DNA of 64,000 bases from Bacillus sp. V3-13 (GTDB taxonomy: Bacteria; Bacillota; Bacilli; Bacillales; Cytobacillaceae): NCBI RefSeq assembly GCF_002860165.1, contig NZ_PGUZ01000031.1, forward strand, positions 1-64,000. The letters are read 5' to 3'. Of this stretch, positions 37,114 to 46,332 are shown piece after piece. Position 1 is the first letter of the stretch; every line of letters starts with the position of its first letter. The notes below the pieces were generated by a model. It did not search any database and had not been told where the DNA came from. It was given only the letters and a program-made list of their open reading frames with translations. The position numbers were made by a program, and so were the translations under genes.

Positions 37114-38220
37114 TTAATTTACCTTGATTACGATCTTCCCAAAATGCTGTCTTTCTTCCAGTTCCAGCTGCGCTTTACCAATTTCCTCTAAAGGATAAAC
37201 TTTATGAATAGAAGGTTGGAGTTTGCCTTTCCAAACGAGTTCAGTAACTTGCAAGAAATCTTCCCAATTTCCCATCGGCGCCCCTAATATTTGACGGTGG
37301 CGCTGATAAATTTCTCTTATGCTTAGATCCGGTGAATCACCTGCCGTTGCTCCTGATAGCACCAATTTACCTCCCATTTCTAAACACCGCAAACTGTGAC
37401 GAATGGTTGGCGCTCCAACCGCGTCAAAAACTGCAGAAACTCCTTCCCCATTCGTCCATTTCATAACTTCGGTTTTCCAATCCCCGTTCGAACTAAAAAC
37501 TGCGGCTGCTCCTTTTTCTCGTACTTTTCTCCGTTTCTCTTCTGTACTGGCTATCCCAATTACTCTTGCACCTGCAACAGCGGCAATTTCCACTTGTGCA
37601 GAACCAAGTCCTCCAGAAGCACCAACAACCAAAACTGTGTCTGAAGGTTTTACCCGGGCAACTGTCATAACCCCTCTCCACGCAGTGGTATAAACAACTG
37701 GAACCGTTGCCGCAGTTTCGGAAGAAATATGATCTGGAATAGGAACAATATTTCTTGCCGGAGCAACTACATATTCTGCTAACCCTCCCCAAAAATGTTC
37801 GCCAAGTATTTGATAATCAGGACACATGCTCGGTTCTCCACGCCTGCACCATCGGCATTCATTACAGCCAACAGCCGGATTGATGATGGCTCTTTCCCCT
37901 TCTTTTATCAGGTTTTTTTGTCCCGGCAACCGCGGACCATAATAAGCGACCGTTCCTGCTATATCTACTCCTGAGATGTGCGGCAAAGTAATTTCTGGTA
38001 CACCAGGGCCTTTTAAGCCTTTTCTTGCAAAAATATCCAAGTGATTCAAGGCTGTAGCCTCCACCTTTAGCAAAACTTCACCAGGTCCAGGGATTGGAGT
38101 CTGGATATTTTCAATCTTTAAGACTTTCGGTCCGCCATGCTCCCGAATCACTACGGCTTTCATTGTTTCAGGAACGTTACTCTGCTCACTTTCGTCAGGA
38201 ATTGTGCTATTTTTTATCAA
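37114..38220 (-). CDS. Zinc-containing alcohol dehydrogenase / quinone oxidoreductase family protein
   Basis: The 368-aa MDR protein has KAVVIREHGGP at the start of the core, ALNHLDIFARKG, the structural-zinc cysteines of CNECRWCRRGEPSMC and the nucleotide motif VLVVGASGGLGSAQVE. The catalytic-zinc ligands are not clearly those of classic ADH, so either alcohol dehydrogenase or quinone-reductase activity is possible. The start is TTG 38220 after GGAGGAGGG, which adds a 19-residue polar N-terminal extension. It is the last gene of the M20-symporter-amidase unit. Confidence 0.82.
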   Translation of the reverse strand: MIKNSTIPDESEQSNVPETMKAVVIREHGGPKVLKIENIQTPIPGPGEVLLKVEATALNHLDIFARKGLKGPGVPEITLPHISGVDIAGTVAYYGPRLPGQKNLIKEGERAIINPAVGCNECRWCRRGEPSMCPDYQILGEHFWGGLAEYVVAPARNIVPIPDHISSETAATVPVVYTTAWRGVMTVARVKPSDTVLVVGASGGLGSAQVEIAAVAGARVIGIASTEEKRRKVREKGAAAVFSSNGDWKTEVMKWTNGEGVSAVFDAVGAPTIRHSLRCLEMGGKLVLSGATAGDSPDLSIREIYQRHRQILGAPMGNWEDFLQVTELVWKGKLQPSIHKVYPLEEIGKAQLELEERQHFGKIVIKVN

Positions 38221-38260
38221 GAATGTCCCTCCTCCCTATTTATTTCCTCAAGATTTTAAG

Positions 38261-39622
38261 TTATAGCGGAGGAATCTTATAACCGCCTGTTGCTTTCTCG
38301 AAAGCATCCGCCACACGATAAACCATTGCTTCATCATGGTAACGCCCAATGATCTGAAATCCGATCGGCAAGTTTTCTGAAGAAGTATTGCCTGATGATA
38401 TAGTTAAGGCAGGGTGCCCGGTCACATTAAACGGTATGGTTCTTTGTGAGACATCTATATTTCCATCTTCAAAGGACGGATCTTTCTCAGTAGCTGGATA
38501 TGGGACTGTCGGACAAACAAGAATGTCAACCTGTTTTAACACTTCATGGACGGTTTGGCTAAACTGCTTTTTTCTTTCAAGAGCTTCCAGATAGCTGACT
38601 GCCGTCACTTTATATCCTTCGTGTAAGTTTGCAAATGTACCCGGGGCATAATCTTCTCCCCTCGTTTCATACCATTTTTTTTGGTACGTTGATGCTTCTG
38701 CCATTATAATTGGGAGAGCAGATGCTTCGATCTTTTCAATTCCGGGAATTTCAACATCCAGAATCTGTCCTCCCAGTTCTTTGAGTCTATTAATAGCAGA
38801 AAGTGTTAATTCAAGAATTTCAGAATTGGCAATCGTATCGGTTAGTGACCGAATAACTCCCACTTTCACTCCCTGGATTTCTCCCGAAAACACAGAATCA
38901 AAGTCAAATTGAAGCGCAGAGATTTGTTCCAGAACAATAGCATTATCACGAACCGTTCGTGTTAACGGTCCAATATGATCCAGTGAATTGGATAACGGAA
39001 ACAAGCCTTGTCTTGAGACTGTTTCATAGGTTGGCTTAAGCCCTACAATTCCGCAAAAAGAAGCAGGAACACGGATAGATCCACCTGTATCCGTTCCAAT
39101 CGAAGCAAAGCCAATCCCGGCCGCTACAGAAGCACCCGATCCGGTACTTGATCCCCCAGCGGTCCGGTTTACGTTCCAAGGATTGTTACACTGTCCATAA
39201 TCGGGGTGTATAGAACCATATGCAAATTCCAGCATATGATTCTTTCCAATAATGATAGCTCCGGAGTCCTGCAAGGCTCTATACACAAATGCATCTTCAT
39301 TCGGAACATAGTTTTTCATGATTCGTGAACCGAGCGAGGTACGAATTCCCTTCGTCATAAAAATGTCTTTAACTGAAACCGGGATACCGGATAATCTACC
39401 TACTTTTTCTCCCTTTATAAAAGCTGTTTCCGCTTCTTTCGCCTTTGCTAAAGCTTGATCCGAAAGGACTGTAATAAAAGCATTAAGTTTTGGTTCCAAT
39501 TCGTGTAAACGTTTCAATGTGCTCCCTGTAACTTCAACTGGAGACACTTCTTTTTTTCTATATAATTGGCCCACTTCATTGATCGATTTAAATAGTAATT
39601 GTTCCATTTCTTTTGTTGCCAA
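38261..39622 (-). CDS. Amidase-signature family hydrolase (copy 2)
   Basis: The 453-aa amidase has Lys in [12 protein letters not shown], cis-Ser in [14 protein letters not shown] and nucleophile in [11 protein letters not shown]. It is collinear with the amidase at 31573-32934, including DYGQCNNPW and LDHIGP. The pair looks like a within-lineage duplication whose copies were placed in two sigma-54 units. Start is TTG 39622, 9 bases after GGAGG; ATG 39607 is an alternative. The 83-bp gap to the symporter contains a small CCAGTT/AACTGG hairpin. Substrate unknown; presumably the amide or peptide-like compound imported by the symporter. Confidence 0.88.
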   Translation of the reverse strand: MATKEMEQLLFKSINEVGQLYRKKEVSPVEVTGSTLKRLHELEPKLNAFITVLSDQALAKAKEAETAFIKGEKVGRLSGIPVSVKDIFMTKGIRTSLGSRIMKNYVPNEDAFVYRALQDSGAIIIGKNHMLEFAYGSIHPDYGQCNNPWNVNRTAGGSSTGSGASVAAGIGFASIGTDTGGSIRVPASFCGIVGLKPTYETVSRQGLFPLSNSLDHIGPLTRTVRDNAIVLEQISALQFDFDSVFSGEIQGVKVGVIRSLTDTIANSEILELTLSAINRLKELGGQILDVEIPGIEKIEASALPIIMAEASTYQKKWYETRGEDYAPGTFANLHEGYKVTAVSYLEALERKKQFSQTVHEVLKQVDILVCPTVPYPATEKDPSFEDGNIDVSQRTIPFNVTGHPALTISSGNTSSENLPIGFQIIGRYHDEAMVYRVADAFEKATGGYKIPPL

Positions 39623-39705
39623 TACAGGATTCCTCCTTTTTTGGAACCCAGTTATGCTAACTGGCTTCGGCGATTTACATTCTATTATTCTTCAGAATCA
39701 ATGTT

Positions 39706-41157
39706 TTACCCTGCAATGGTTTCTTCAGGGTCAGCTGTTTGCATATCTTTAAAAAAAGGCTTTAAAGCTTGGTCCGAAACTGGCTTTGTTAACAAACTGA
39801 CTATCACCATCCCCACAAGACTGGCCGGTACACTTATATAAACCGGGTCCAAGCCAAAGGGATTCCCTAAGTATAACCAAATGGAGGCACTTCCAATGCC
39901 GCCAACCATTGATGTAATGGCTCCGGCTGTAGTGGCGCGTTTCCAATATAGCCCTAACAAAATCGCAACGGCAAACGAGGAACCAATTAGTGCAGCTGCA
40001 TTGATCCATATTTGCTGAATTAACGGTACCGGATTTAATGCAAATGGTATCGGCAATATTCCCATGATCAAAACCACAATTCTCGTAATCTTTAATTGCT
40101 GTTTTTCACTTAAATCTTTTTTCATTACATTTTTGATAATGTCATGGGAGATCCCGCTTCCGAGCATGAGTAATACTGCACTAACTGTTGATTGAATAGC
40201 CGCAAGAATCGCTGCCAAAAGCAACCCGCCCAATATTGGAGGCAGCAAATCCGTTGCAATAGTTGAGCTTGCTAGGTCAGGGGAAGCCAGATCCGGATAA
40301 ATCACTCTTGCACTGACTCCAATCATCGTCACCGCTACCGCTACAATAGCCTGGAATATAAAGGAAACTCCCACTGCACGGCGGATTGTTTTATTATCTT
40401 TTATGGAATAAAAGCGAATTGCGATGATCGGATATCCGATCATCATAATAAAGAATGAAAGTCCGACAGCAGTCAAGGCACCTGAAGGCATGCCATTTGC
40501 TACAAGATTAGGGTCGATTGCAGATAAAGCTTCATTTAACCTGCTAAAGCCGCCTGCCTCAGTAACTGCAAAAGGTACTGCAATGGCAAAACCGATTGCA
40601 AATACAAGCATTTGAAGGACATCCGTGTAGGCGATGGCAAATAATCCTCCCATTACCGTGTAAGCAATAAATACTGCGGCAATAATTAATACCCCCGCAG
40701 TTGTGGGTACATCAAACACAACGTTCAATAAATATGACCCGCCCACTAGTTCTGCAACAATAGTCAACCCAAAACAAACGATTAAGATCAAAACAGAGAT
40801 TACTCGGATGACATTACTCTGATAACGAGTTCCTAATAAGTCCGGAATCGTTAACGCCTTATTGGAATTAAAAAATGCTTTCATTTTTGGTGCAATAAAG
40901 ATGGCCATTACCACCCAGGAGGCCCAAATTGCCAGCCATATCCAGGCAAAGTTGTAACCAACCTGATAATGAAACCCAACCGTACCGATAGCTGTTCCCG
41001 CACTCATTTGTGTCGCGGCCAGCGTCATGCCGCCAACCCAAACACCCAGCTTGCCACCTGCTGCTAAATAGTCCGTTTCATTTTGAATTCGCGACTTCAT
41101 AAAATACCCAATGGCAATGACGACAACCATATATGTTATTAGAACTGCAATAACCAT
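39706..41157 (-). CDS. Sodium:solute symporter, SSS family (copy 1)
   Basis: The 483-aa protein has about thirteen membrane helices and SSS landmarks: DYLAAGGKLGVWVGGMTLAA near the N terminus, YTVMGGLFAIAYTDVLQ and LLLAAILAAIQSTVSAVLL. These resemble PutP/SstT-like Na+ symporters for amino acids or organic acids. Its ATG overlaps by one base the stop of a 39-aa membrane protein (TAATG), so the two are translationally coupled. It is in the unit started by the sigma-54 promoter at 42626. The substrate is inferred to match the M20 hydrolase and amidase beside it. Confidence 0.88.
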   Translation of the reverse strand: MVIAVLITYMVVVIAIGYFMKSRIQNETDYLAAGGKLGVWVGGMTLAATQMSAGTAIGTVGFHYQVGYNFAWIWLAIWASWVVMAIFIAPKMKAFFNSNKALTIPDLLGTRYQSNVIRVISVLILIVCFGLTIVAELVGGSYLLNVVFDVPTTAGVLIIAAVFIAYTVMGGLFAIAYTDVLQMLVFAIGFAIAVPFAVTEAGGFSRLNEALSAIDPNLVANGMPSGALTAVGLSFFIMMIGYPIIAIRFYSIKDNKTIRRAVGVSFIFQAIVAVAVTMIGVSARVIYPDLASPDLASSTIATDLLPPILGGLLLAAILAAIQSTVSAVLLMLGSGISHDIIKNVMKKDLSEKQQLKITRIVVLIMGILPIPFALNPVPLIQQIWINAAALIGSSFAVAILLGLYWKRATTAGAITSMVGGIGSASIWLYLGNPFGLDPVYISVPASLVGMVIVSLLTKPVSDQALKPFFKDMQTADPEETIAG

Positions 41158-41276
41158 TATTCGTTGTCCTCCTTTTTATTGAGGATTTCAGTTACCCCAA
41201 AATAAGCAATAATGAAAAAAACCATTGTCACCCAAATCAGCCAATTCGATACTGCCAATCCATAAAACGAACTCAT
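41157..41276 (-). CDS. Small membrane protein coupled to the symporter (39 aa)
   Basis: ATG 41276 with GGAGG 8 bases upstream opens 39 codons: MSSFYGLAVSNW, one hydrophobic helix (about 13-30), then a charged tail LNKKEDNE. Its stop overlaps the symporter ATG (TAATG). A counterpart of the same design precedes the second symporter. I recall small symporter accessory proteins of this size annotated next to SSS carriers in Bacillaceae; the role is presumably carrier stability or gating. The strict coupling argues for a 1:1 partner. Confidence 0.75.
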   Translation of the reverse strand: MSSFYGLAVSNWLIWVTMVFFIIAYFGVTEILNKKEDNE

Positions 41277-41346
41277 TTACCCAACCTCCATTTTTTATAT
41301 ATTCTGAAAAATAAATATATAATTAGTTATTATCTCTATTTCTCTT

Positions 41347-42597
41347 CTATTTTGTTATGGTTTGTTTTTCTACGGTTCCACAGAAGTTTCTGGCAAGAAC
41401 CGATAAAATTTTTGTTGTTTGAATTAAATCCTTAATATCCATAAACTCATCAAAGCTATGGAGATTATTATCATTTGTGCCCGGGCCAAAATTAATCCCC
41501 GGTACTCCTTGTTGGATAAACCAACGAGTATCAGATTGGCCTAGCATTCCAACTACAGGGAGAGTTTTTCCTGCCACCTCTTTAATCGCTGTCTGCAACT
41601 CTTCGATTAGGGGAGAATTCTCCTCAGTCACGGTTGGATCCGTTTGAAAATCTGGTACTCTCTCAATTTCAATCTTCATATCCGAATCTTCCAGCTGAAG
41701 GTTTTTAATCATGGTGTCGACTGAATTATAAATTTCATCCAGAGTGTGCTCAGGAATGACGCGGAAGTCCACTTCAATTTCACATGAACCCGGCACCACA
41801 TTGACTTTGGTTCCGCCTTTAATTACTCCGACATTAACCGTGGTATATTTCATTCCGTCGATCTTTGACGGCTCCTTCTCTAACTGCTTTTGCAGTTCTG
41901 CCAATCCTTGAATTACCTTCGCCATTTTTTCAACCGCGTTAGTTCCCTTCCATTTAAAAGCAGCATGGGCAGGAACTCCTGTAGATCTGATTCTTAGCTG
42001 AAGAACCCCAGCCATGGCACGAACAATATGATTGCTGTAGCCTTCAACAACCACCATGTCACCCATTACCAATTGATGATTTGTAACATAACCTGCCCCC
42101 AACACCCCGCCAGTTTCTTCATCACAGGTGGCCGCAATGATAATATCTCCATTAAGAGGAATACCGGATTTCTTTAAAGCAACAGCTGCCATAACATAAG
42201 AGGCCAGCCTACCTTTTGAATCAGTAGCTCCTCTTCCATATACCTTGCCATTTGCAATCGCGCCCGAAAATGGAGGATAAGTCCAATGTTTAGAATCACC
42301 AACAGGTACAGTATCAATATGAGAGTTAAAGATTAAGTTTCTCCCACCCCCTTCCCCTTTCATTACTGCAATTACATTTTTTCTCGGTGTCTTCAGATTG
42401 GCATTCCGAGTCTGGTCTTCAGGAACATGAACGACCCGGACTTCAAAGCCCAATGAATCTAGTTCTTTTTCGAGAAAATTACAGATTTCCTCGTAGTTGC
42501 CTGGTGGATTTTCACTGGGTATCTGGATTAGTTTTTGTAAAAACGCAACAATCTCGTTACTCATTGAATCAACAACTTTTTCAATTGTATCTGCCAT
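41347..42597 (-). CDS. M20-family amidohydrolase/peptidase (ArgE/DapE type, copy 1)
   Basis: The 416-aa protein has zinc-site motifs NSHIDTVP (first His/Asp), YGRGATDSKG (bridging Asp) and TCDEETGG (catalytic Glu pair), plus a dimerisation domain in the middle. It would deacylate an N-acyl amino acid or cleave a dipeptide in the cytoplasm. It starts at ATG 42597 only 19 nt downstream of a predicted sigma-54 start, with AAAGGGG inside that leader. It is the first gene of the unit with the 39-aa protein, symporter, amidase and alcohol dehydrogenase. Confidence 0.87.
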   Translation of the reverse strand: MADTIEKVVDSMSNEIVAFLQKLIQIPSENPPGNYEEICNFLEKELDSLGFEVRVVHVPEDQTRNANLKTPRKNVIAVMKGEGGGRNLIFNSHIDTVPVGDSKHWTYPPFSGAIANGKVYGRGATDSKGRLASYVMAAVALKKSGIPLNGDIIIAATCDEETGGVLGAGYVTNHQLVMGDMVVVEGYSNHIVRAMAGVLQLRIRSTGVPAHAAFKWKGTNAVEKMAKVIQGLAELQKQLEKEPSKIDGMKYTTVNVGVIKGGTKVNVVPGSCEIEVDFRVIPEHTLDEIYNSVDTMIKNLQLEDSDMKIEIERVPDFQTDPTVTEENSPLIEELQTAIKEVAGKTLPVVGMLGQSDTRWFIQQGVPGINFGPGTNDNNLHSFDEFMDIKDLIQTTKILSVLARNFCGTVEKQTITK

Positions 42598-42625
42598 GCT
42601 GTGCCACCCCTTTCAACGTGTTATT

Positions 42626-42642
42626 ATGCAAGTTTTATGCCA
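42626..42642 (-). promoter_or_regulatory. Sigma-54 promoter of the M20-symporter-amidase unit
   Basis: On the minus strand TGGCATAAAACTTGCAT, GG-N10-GC. Predicted start near 42616, leader 19 nt. Confidence 0.88.
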
Positions 42643-42701
42643 TTATTTTAATGTAGTAAAATTTGCATATTTATCTATTTTTATTATAGTTTTAGGTTGA
42701 A

Positions 42702-42708
42702 TTAGGGT
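42702..42708. promoter_or_regulatory. Candidate activator site (TTAGGGT) at about -89
   Basis: GAATTAGGGTGTAAA is nearly the same as the block at 34884 and at almost the same distance from the start. TAGGTT and AACCTA arms flank it as an inverted repeat. Confidence 0.5.
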
Positions 42709-42781
42709 GTAAAAAACAGAACCTACTTTATAGCTTGTATATATAAACAAAAAGAGGAAACAAATTTCTTCAATCCTGCTA

Positions 42782-44215
42782 CTAATTGACATCGTCAAAG
42801 AACGGTTGCAGCGACTCCTTGGGGACAGGTTTTGTAAACAGACTGACGACAATAAATAATACAAAACTCACTATAACTCCCGGTATTACCTCATTTAGCC
42901 CAAGCGGTTTGCCTGCTAGATACCAAATCAATGCGGTAGAGAAACCGCCTATCATCGAAACGATGGCACCTGCTCCCGTTCCTCTTTTCCAGTTGAGGCC
43001 AAGAATTACTGTTGCAAAGAAGAAACTGGCTGTTAAGGAGGCCTGGAGAACTACGATAAATTGGACAATATCGAGCTGTCTTAATGCAAGGAAAATTGGA
43101 ATAATCCCAAGAACCAATACTGCAATTCTGTTTACATTCATTTTTTCACGTTCACTGGCATTCGGCTTTATCATGTTTGCATAGAAATCATGAGAAAACG
43201 CCGACGCAGAAACCATCATGACCCCAGAAACAGTACTCATGATTGCTGATAGGATCGCCAGTATAATTAGTGATCCCACAACTGGCGGAAGGATGTTAAT
43301 CGCCATAATCGTTGATGCAATGTCAGGCGTTGGCATATAAGGATACAGTGACCGGATTGCCATACCAGCTGCTGCAACTGAAATTCCCACGACAGCCTGA
43401 AAGATAAATGAATAGCCAATGGCCAATTTAACTGTTTTCCGATCCCTTAAGGTATACATTCTTGCTAATTCATACGGGGCGGCAGCCATTGAAAATCCAA
43501 AAGCTGCACCAAAACCAAGTAATTCCTTAAATCCAAAATGCCAGCTTATCATATTAGGACTGAATTCAGATAAGAAACTCCCTACAAACTCGGTTCCACC
43601 AGCTTGATGGAAAAGCAGGGGAAGAGCAGCAAAGAAACATCCAGCCATAATAATGGCTTGAACGAAGTCACTATATGCCGTTGCTCTCATTCCCCCTATC
43701 ATCGTATAAAGCAATGTGATCCCAACAGTAATGATGGCTCCCCATATAAACGGGATCCCGAACAGTGTCTGAAAAATATTTCCCCCTGCTTGATACTGTG
43801 CTGTTAAGTAAACTGTATAAGCAACTAATATCAACAAGGCCGATATTCCACGGGCCGCTTTACTATTAAATCTCGTTCCCACATAATCAGGAACCGTCAA
43901 TCCTTTAAACGCTTGAAACTTTGGTCCAACCAGAGTTGCAGCAACCAACCACCCTAACCAAAGGCCGCTCCAAATCCACAGAAAGCTACCACCTGTTAAA
44001 TAATGCACTCCTAAAGTTCCTACAAAAGTACCTGCACTCATTTGGGTTGCAGCAAAAGCAGCTCCGCCAACTAAAGGCCCTATCGATCTTCCCGCTACAA
44101 GGAAATCTTCTGTTCCTTTGTTCTTTGTACCTGACCATATTCCAATCCCAAGAATAACAGCAAAATATAATACCAAGACAACATAAAACGTTGTGCTGAC
44201 TTCAAACATTTCCAT
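42782..44215 (-). CDS. Sodium:solute symporter, SSS family (copy 2)
   Basis: The 477-aa carrier has about thirteen helices with DFLVAGRSIGPLVGGAAFAA, TQMSAGTFVGTLGVHYLTGG, YTMIGGMRATAYSDFVQA and AILSAIMSTVSGVMM. It is paralogous to the symporter at 39706-41157 but clearly diverged. ATG 44215 sits 4 bases after GGAGGG; ATG 44209 is better spaced. The gene follows a 31-aa membrane protein and an anchored ectodomain protein in one overlapping set. It ends the racemase-epimerase-MFS unit, so it may import a D- or racemic substrate. Confidence 0.88.
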   Translation of the reverse strand: MEMFEVSTTFYVVLVLYFAVILGIGIWSGTKNKGTEDFLVAGRSIGPLVGGAAFAATQMSAGTFVGTLGVHYLTGGSFLWIWSGLWLGWLVAATLVGPKFQAFKGLTVPDYVGTRFNSKAARGISALLILVAYTVYLTAQYQAGGNIFQTLFGIPFIWGAIITVGITLLYTMIGGMRATAYSDFVQAIIMAGCFFAALPLLFHQAGGTEFVGSFLSEFSPNMISWHFGFKELLGFGAAFGFSMAAAPYELARMYTLRDRKTVKLAIGYSFIFQAVVGISVAAAGMAIRSLYPYMPTPDIASTIMAINILPPVVGSLIILAILSAIMSTVSGVMMVSASAFSHDFYANMIKPNASEREKMNVNRIAVLVLGIIPIFLALRQLDIVQFIVVLQASLTASFFFATVILGLNWKRGTGAGAIVSMIGGFSTALIWYLAGKPLGLNEVIPGVIVSFVLFIVVSLFTKPVPKESLQPFFDDVN

Positions 44216-44229
44216 TTCCCTCCTTTGGT

Positions 44230-44325
44230 CTACTTTTCACTTTTTACCGCCCAAATGAAATACCCTGCAATCCAAACAATTGTATATAGAACAAATAAGC
44301 TAAAGGGAGTGCCCAGATTAAACAT
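44230..44325 (-). CDS. Small membrane protein coupled to the symporter (31 aa)
   Basis: ATG 44325 has AGGTG 9 bases upstream and opens 31 codons: MFNLGTPFSLF, a hydrophobic helix (about 9-27) with VWIAGYFIWAV, and a KSEK tail. It overlaps the end of the ectodomain gene by 8 bp in another frame and stops 14 bp before the symporter. It matches in size, topology and placement the 39-aa protein of the first symporter, although the sequences differ. Confidence 0.7.
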   Translation of the reverse strand: MFNLGTPFSLFVLYTIVWIAGYFIWAVKSEK

Positions 44326-45007
44326 TTACTATTTCACCTGCCTTACTTTTTCTTTCACTGATTATCCAAGCAATAATAATCCCCAAGATAACAGCTAATC
44401 CGAAAATCGTATAAAAATTTGAGATTGTAAAAAATCCTGCAGGTGAAGAACCTGTCTGCAGACCTGCGAAGCTTGGAATGTTCATCATATGCTCTTCGAC
44501 TGTCCCCGAATCTCCAGAATCGATAATCGGAAATGACTCGTGAAGATATGTGCCCTCCGGAAGCTCGACTTGCAACGAAACTACATTTCCATTTCCATCT
44601 GAATTTACTGCGGGTACGAGAAAAGGGATTTTCTCAGTCTCAAGATCTGAGACTTCATAAGAGAGTGTATAAGTAAAATCTCCTTGGACACCTTCTGGAA
44701 GGGAGACAATAAATTTATCCACCGAGCCTCCTTCACTTGCTTCATAAGTAAGCTTCTGATTATTCGCATTAACATCTAAATTTTCAAGCTGCACACCGCT
44801 AATTTTTGTTGCAACATGTTCCAATGCTGCCTTAGGAATCGCTTCTGCATTTGCTATTGTAATCTCTTCGGTTACCATTACTCTATCTCCGTAGGAAATA
44901 TTTAAATTAGCAGTTTTTAAAATAGGGGATGCTTCTGCGGCTGATACTGGCGCTATTGAAAAAAGCATAATCATAAAAAGAAGCACTAAAAATTTTTGCA
45001 ACTTCAT
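44318..45007 (-). CDS. Membrane-anchored extracytoplasmic protein of unknown function, linked to the symporter
   Basis: The 229-aa protein has an N-terminal signal peptide (MKLQKFLVLLFMIMLF..., cleavage near SAAEA), about 155 residues of beta-rich sequence with no cysteines, and a C-terminal membrane helix (about 195-218) with a basic cytoplasmic tail ERKSKAGEIVNV. So it is a type I ectodomain. ATG 45007 follows AGGAG; codons back to 45058 lack a site. The two short ORF ends downstream overlap, giving ectodomain - 31-aa protein - symporter as one coupled set. I recognise no domain. A substrate-capturing or stabilising subunit of the symporter is a reasonable guess. Confidence 0.7.
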   Translation of the reverse strand: MKLQKFLVLLFMIMLFSIAPVSAAEASPILKTANLNISYGDRVMVTEEITIANAEAIPKAALEHVATKISGVQLENLDVNANNQKLTYEASEGGSVDKFIVSLPEGVQGDFTYTLSYEVSDLETEKIPFLVPAVNSDGNGNVVSLQVELPEGTYLHESFPIIDSGDSGTVEEHMMNIPSFAGLQTGSSPAGFFTISNFYTIFGLAVILGIIIAWIISERKSKAGEIVNV

Positions 45008-45119
45008 TCTCTCCTTCTTAATAAAAATTTTTCCAATTAAACAGGTATTGGATTTCAACCACCTTCTAAAAATCTTTTATTTATATTTTTGAAAAATCAA
45101 AAAACTTGTTAGAAAAAAA

Positions 45120-46328
45120 TTATATTTGAACTTCTTTTCGCTGAGCCTTACTATTATTTGCTTCGTGATTTTCTAGTTCTCCCAGTGTGAATAAAATCCG
45201 AATTATAAAGGATGCTAAGCAAGCCATCCAAATAATATGAAAGGTCCCAAACTGATCGTAAAGCAATCCAAATATATATCCTGAGAGGGCTGAAGCTATT
45301 TGCCCTACCGTGTTCATGATACTAATAACTGATCCAGCTAAGTTTATGTGGACGATTTCTGTTGCCAAAGCCAGCATCGGTGCCATTGACCAGGAAATCC
45401 CTGTTCCTATAATAACAGCGACCAGATAAATCAGATAATCATTCAAGATATAGAGCCACAAAGCACTTGCAGCCATTAGGCAGCTGCCAATCATCAATGT
45501 GGATTTTCTTTGCCCTAAGAAATCGGAAATCTTTCCGGATAGCGGTGCAGCTATAATTTGAGCGATCATCATGATGGCCATAACCAAACCAGTTTCTCTC
45601 TTCGTATATCCCATAGCAGCTTCCATGTAGGTCGGCATCCAAGCAAGAAATCCATAAAGGCCAAATAATCCGAAAAAAGCAATTCCCAACAGACGTACGA
45701 TTTTCTTATTCTTAAATAAATCAAAAAAACCACTAGGTCGGATCCTTTTATTCTCGTCTTCATTCGTGTTACTCTCGCCTTCGGGTATCTTCAAAAACAG
45801 CAGCAATACCGGCAATAACAGCAGGGACAAGAGCAGAAACAATAGATTCCATTCCACAAAGGATGAAAGAATTGGAAAAATGGTTAATGTTAAAAGCATT
45901 CCCATTCCTGCAGCTCCTTCTAAAATCCCGATACTGACACCGCGTTTCTCTTTAGGAGTAAAAGTAGAGATCAGCTTTATTCCCGGCGAGAATAGCATTG
46001 CGGATGAAGCTCCCATGATAAACCTTAGGATTAGTGCCAGGTAGAGTGAATCCGTTAAAGAAAATATAATTGAAGAAACCATCATTGTAGTTAGACCAAT
46101 CAATATTAACCATCTCGGTGAATAACGGTCTGCCAATGTACCAGCTGGAATTTGAAAAGCAGCATACCCCAATAAAAAAGAAGAAACTAATCCCCCGACC
46201 TCTGCAAAACCTGCATTGTACATATCCTTAAGATCAACCAGAAAAGGCACAACTTCCATACGATGAGAAAAGGCCAGAAAGTGAATAAAACTGACAAAAC
46301 CAACAATAAGCCACTGTAAACGTGTCAC
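45120..46328 (-). CDS. MFS transporter
   Basis: The 402-aa protein has twelve predicted helices, the loop 2-3 motif GTLADRYSPRWL and a second-half counterpart GKISDFLGQRKS. The N terminus has FLAFSHRMEVVPFL, similar to sugar-acid/anion-type MFS carriers (ACS family). Start is GTG 46328 with AGGGG in front, only 4 bp after the epimerase stop, so the genes are coupled. It may import or export the racemised amino acid or dipeptide. The substrate is unknown. Confidence 0.84.
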   Translation of the reverse strand: MTRLQWLIVGFVSFIHFLAFSHRMEVVPFLVDLKDMYNAGFAEVGGLVSSFLLGYAAFQIPAGTLADRYSPRWLILIGLTTMMVSSIIFSLTDSLYLALILRFIMGASSAMLFSPGIKLISTFTPKEKRGVSIGILEGAAGMGMLLTLTIFPILSSFVEWNLLFLLLSLLLLPVLLLFLKIPEGESNTNEDENKRIRPSGFFDLFKNKKIVRLLGIAFFGLFGLYGFLAWMPTYMEAAMGYTKRETGLVMAIMMIAQIIAAPLSGKISDFLGQRKSTLMIGSCLMAASALWLYILNDYLIYLVAVIIGTGISWSMAPMLALATEIVHINLAGSVISIMNTVGQIASALSGYIFGLLYDQFGTFHIIWMACLASFIIRILFTLGELENHEANNSKAQRKEVQI

Positions 46329-46332
46329 AATC

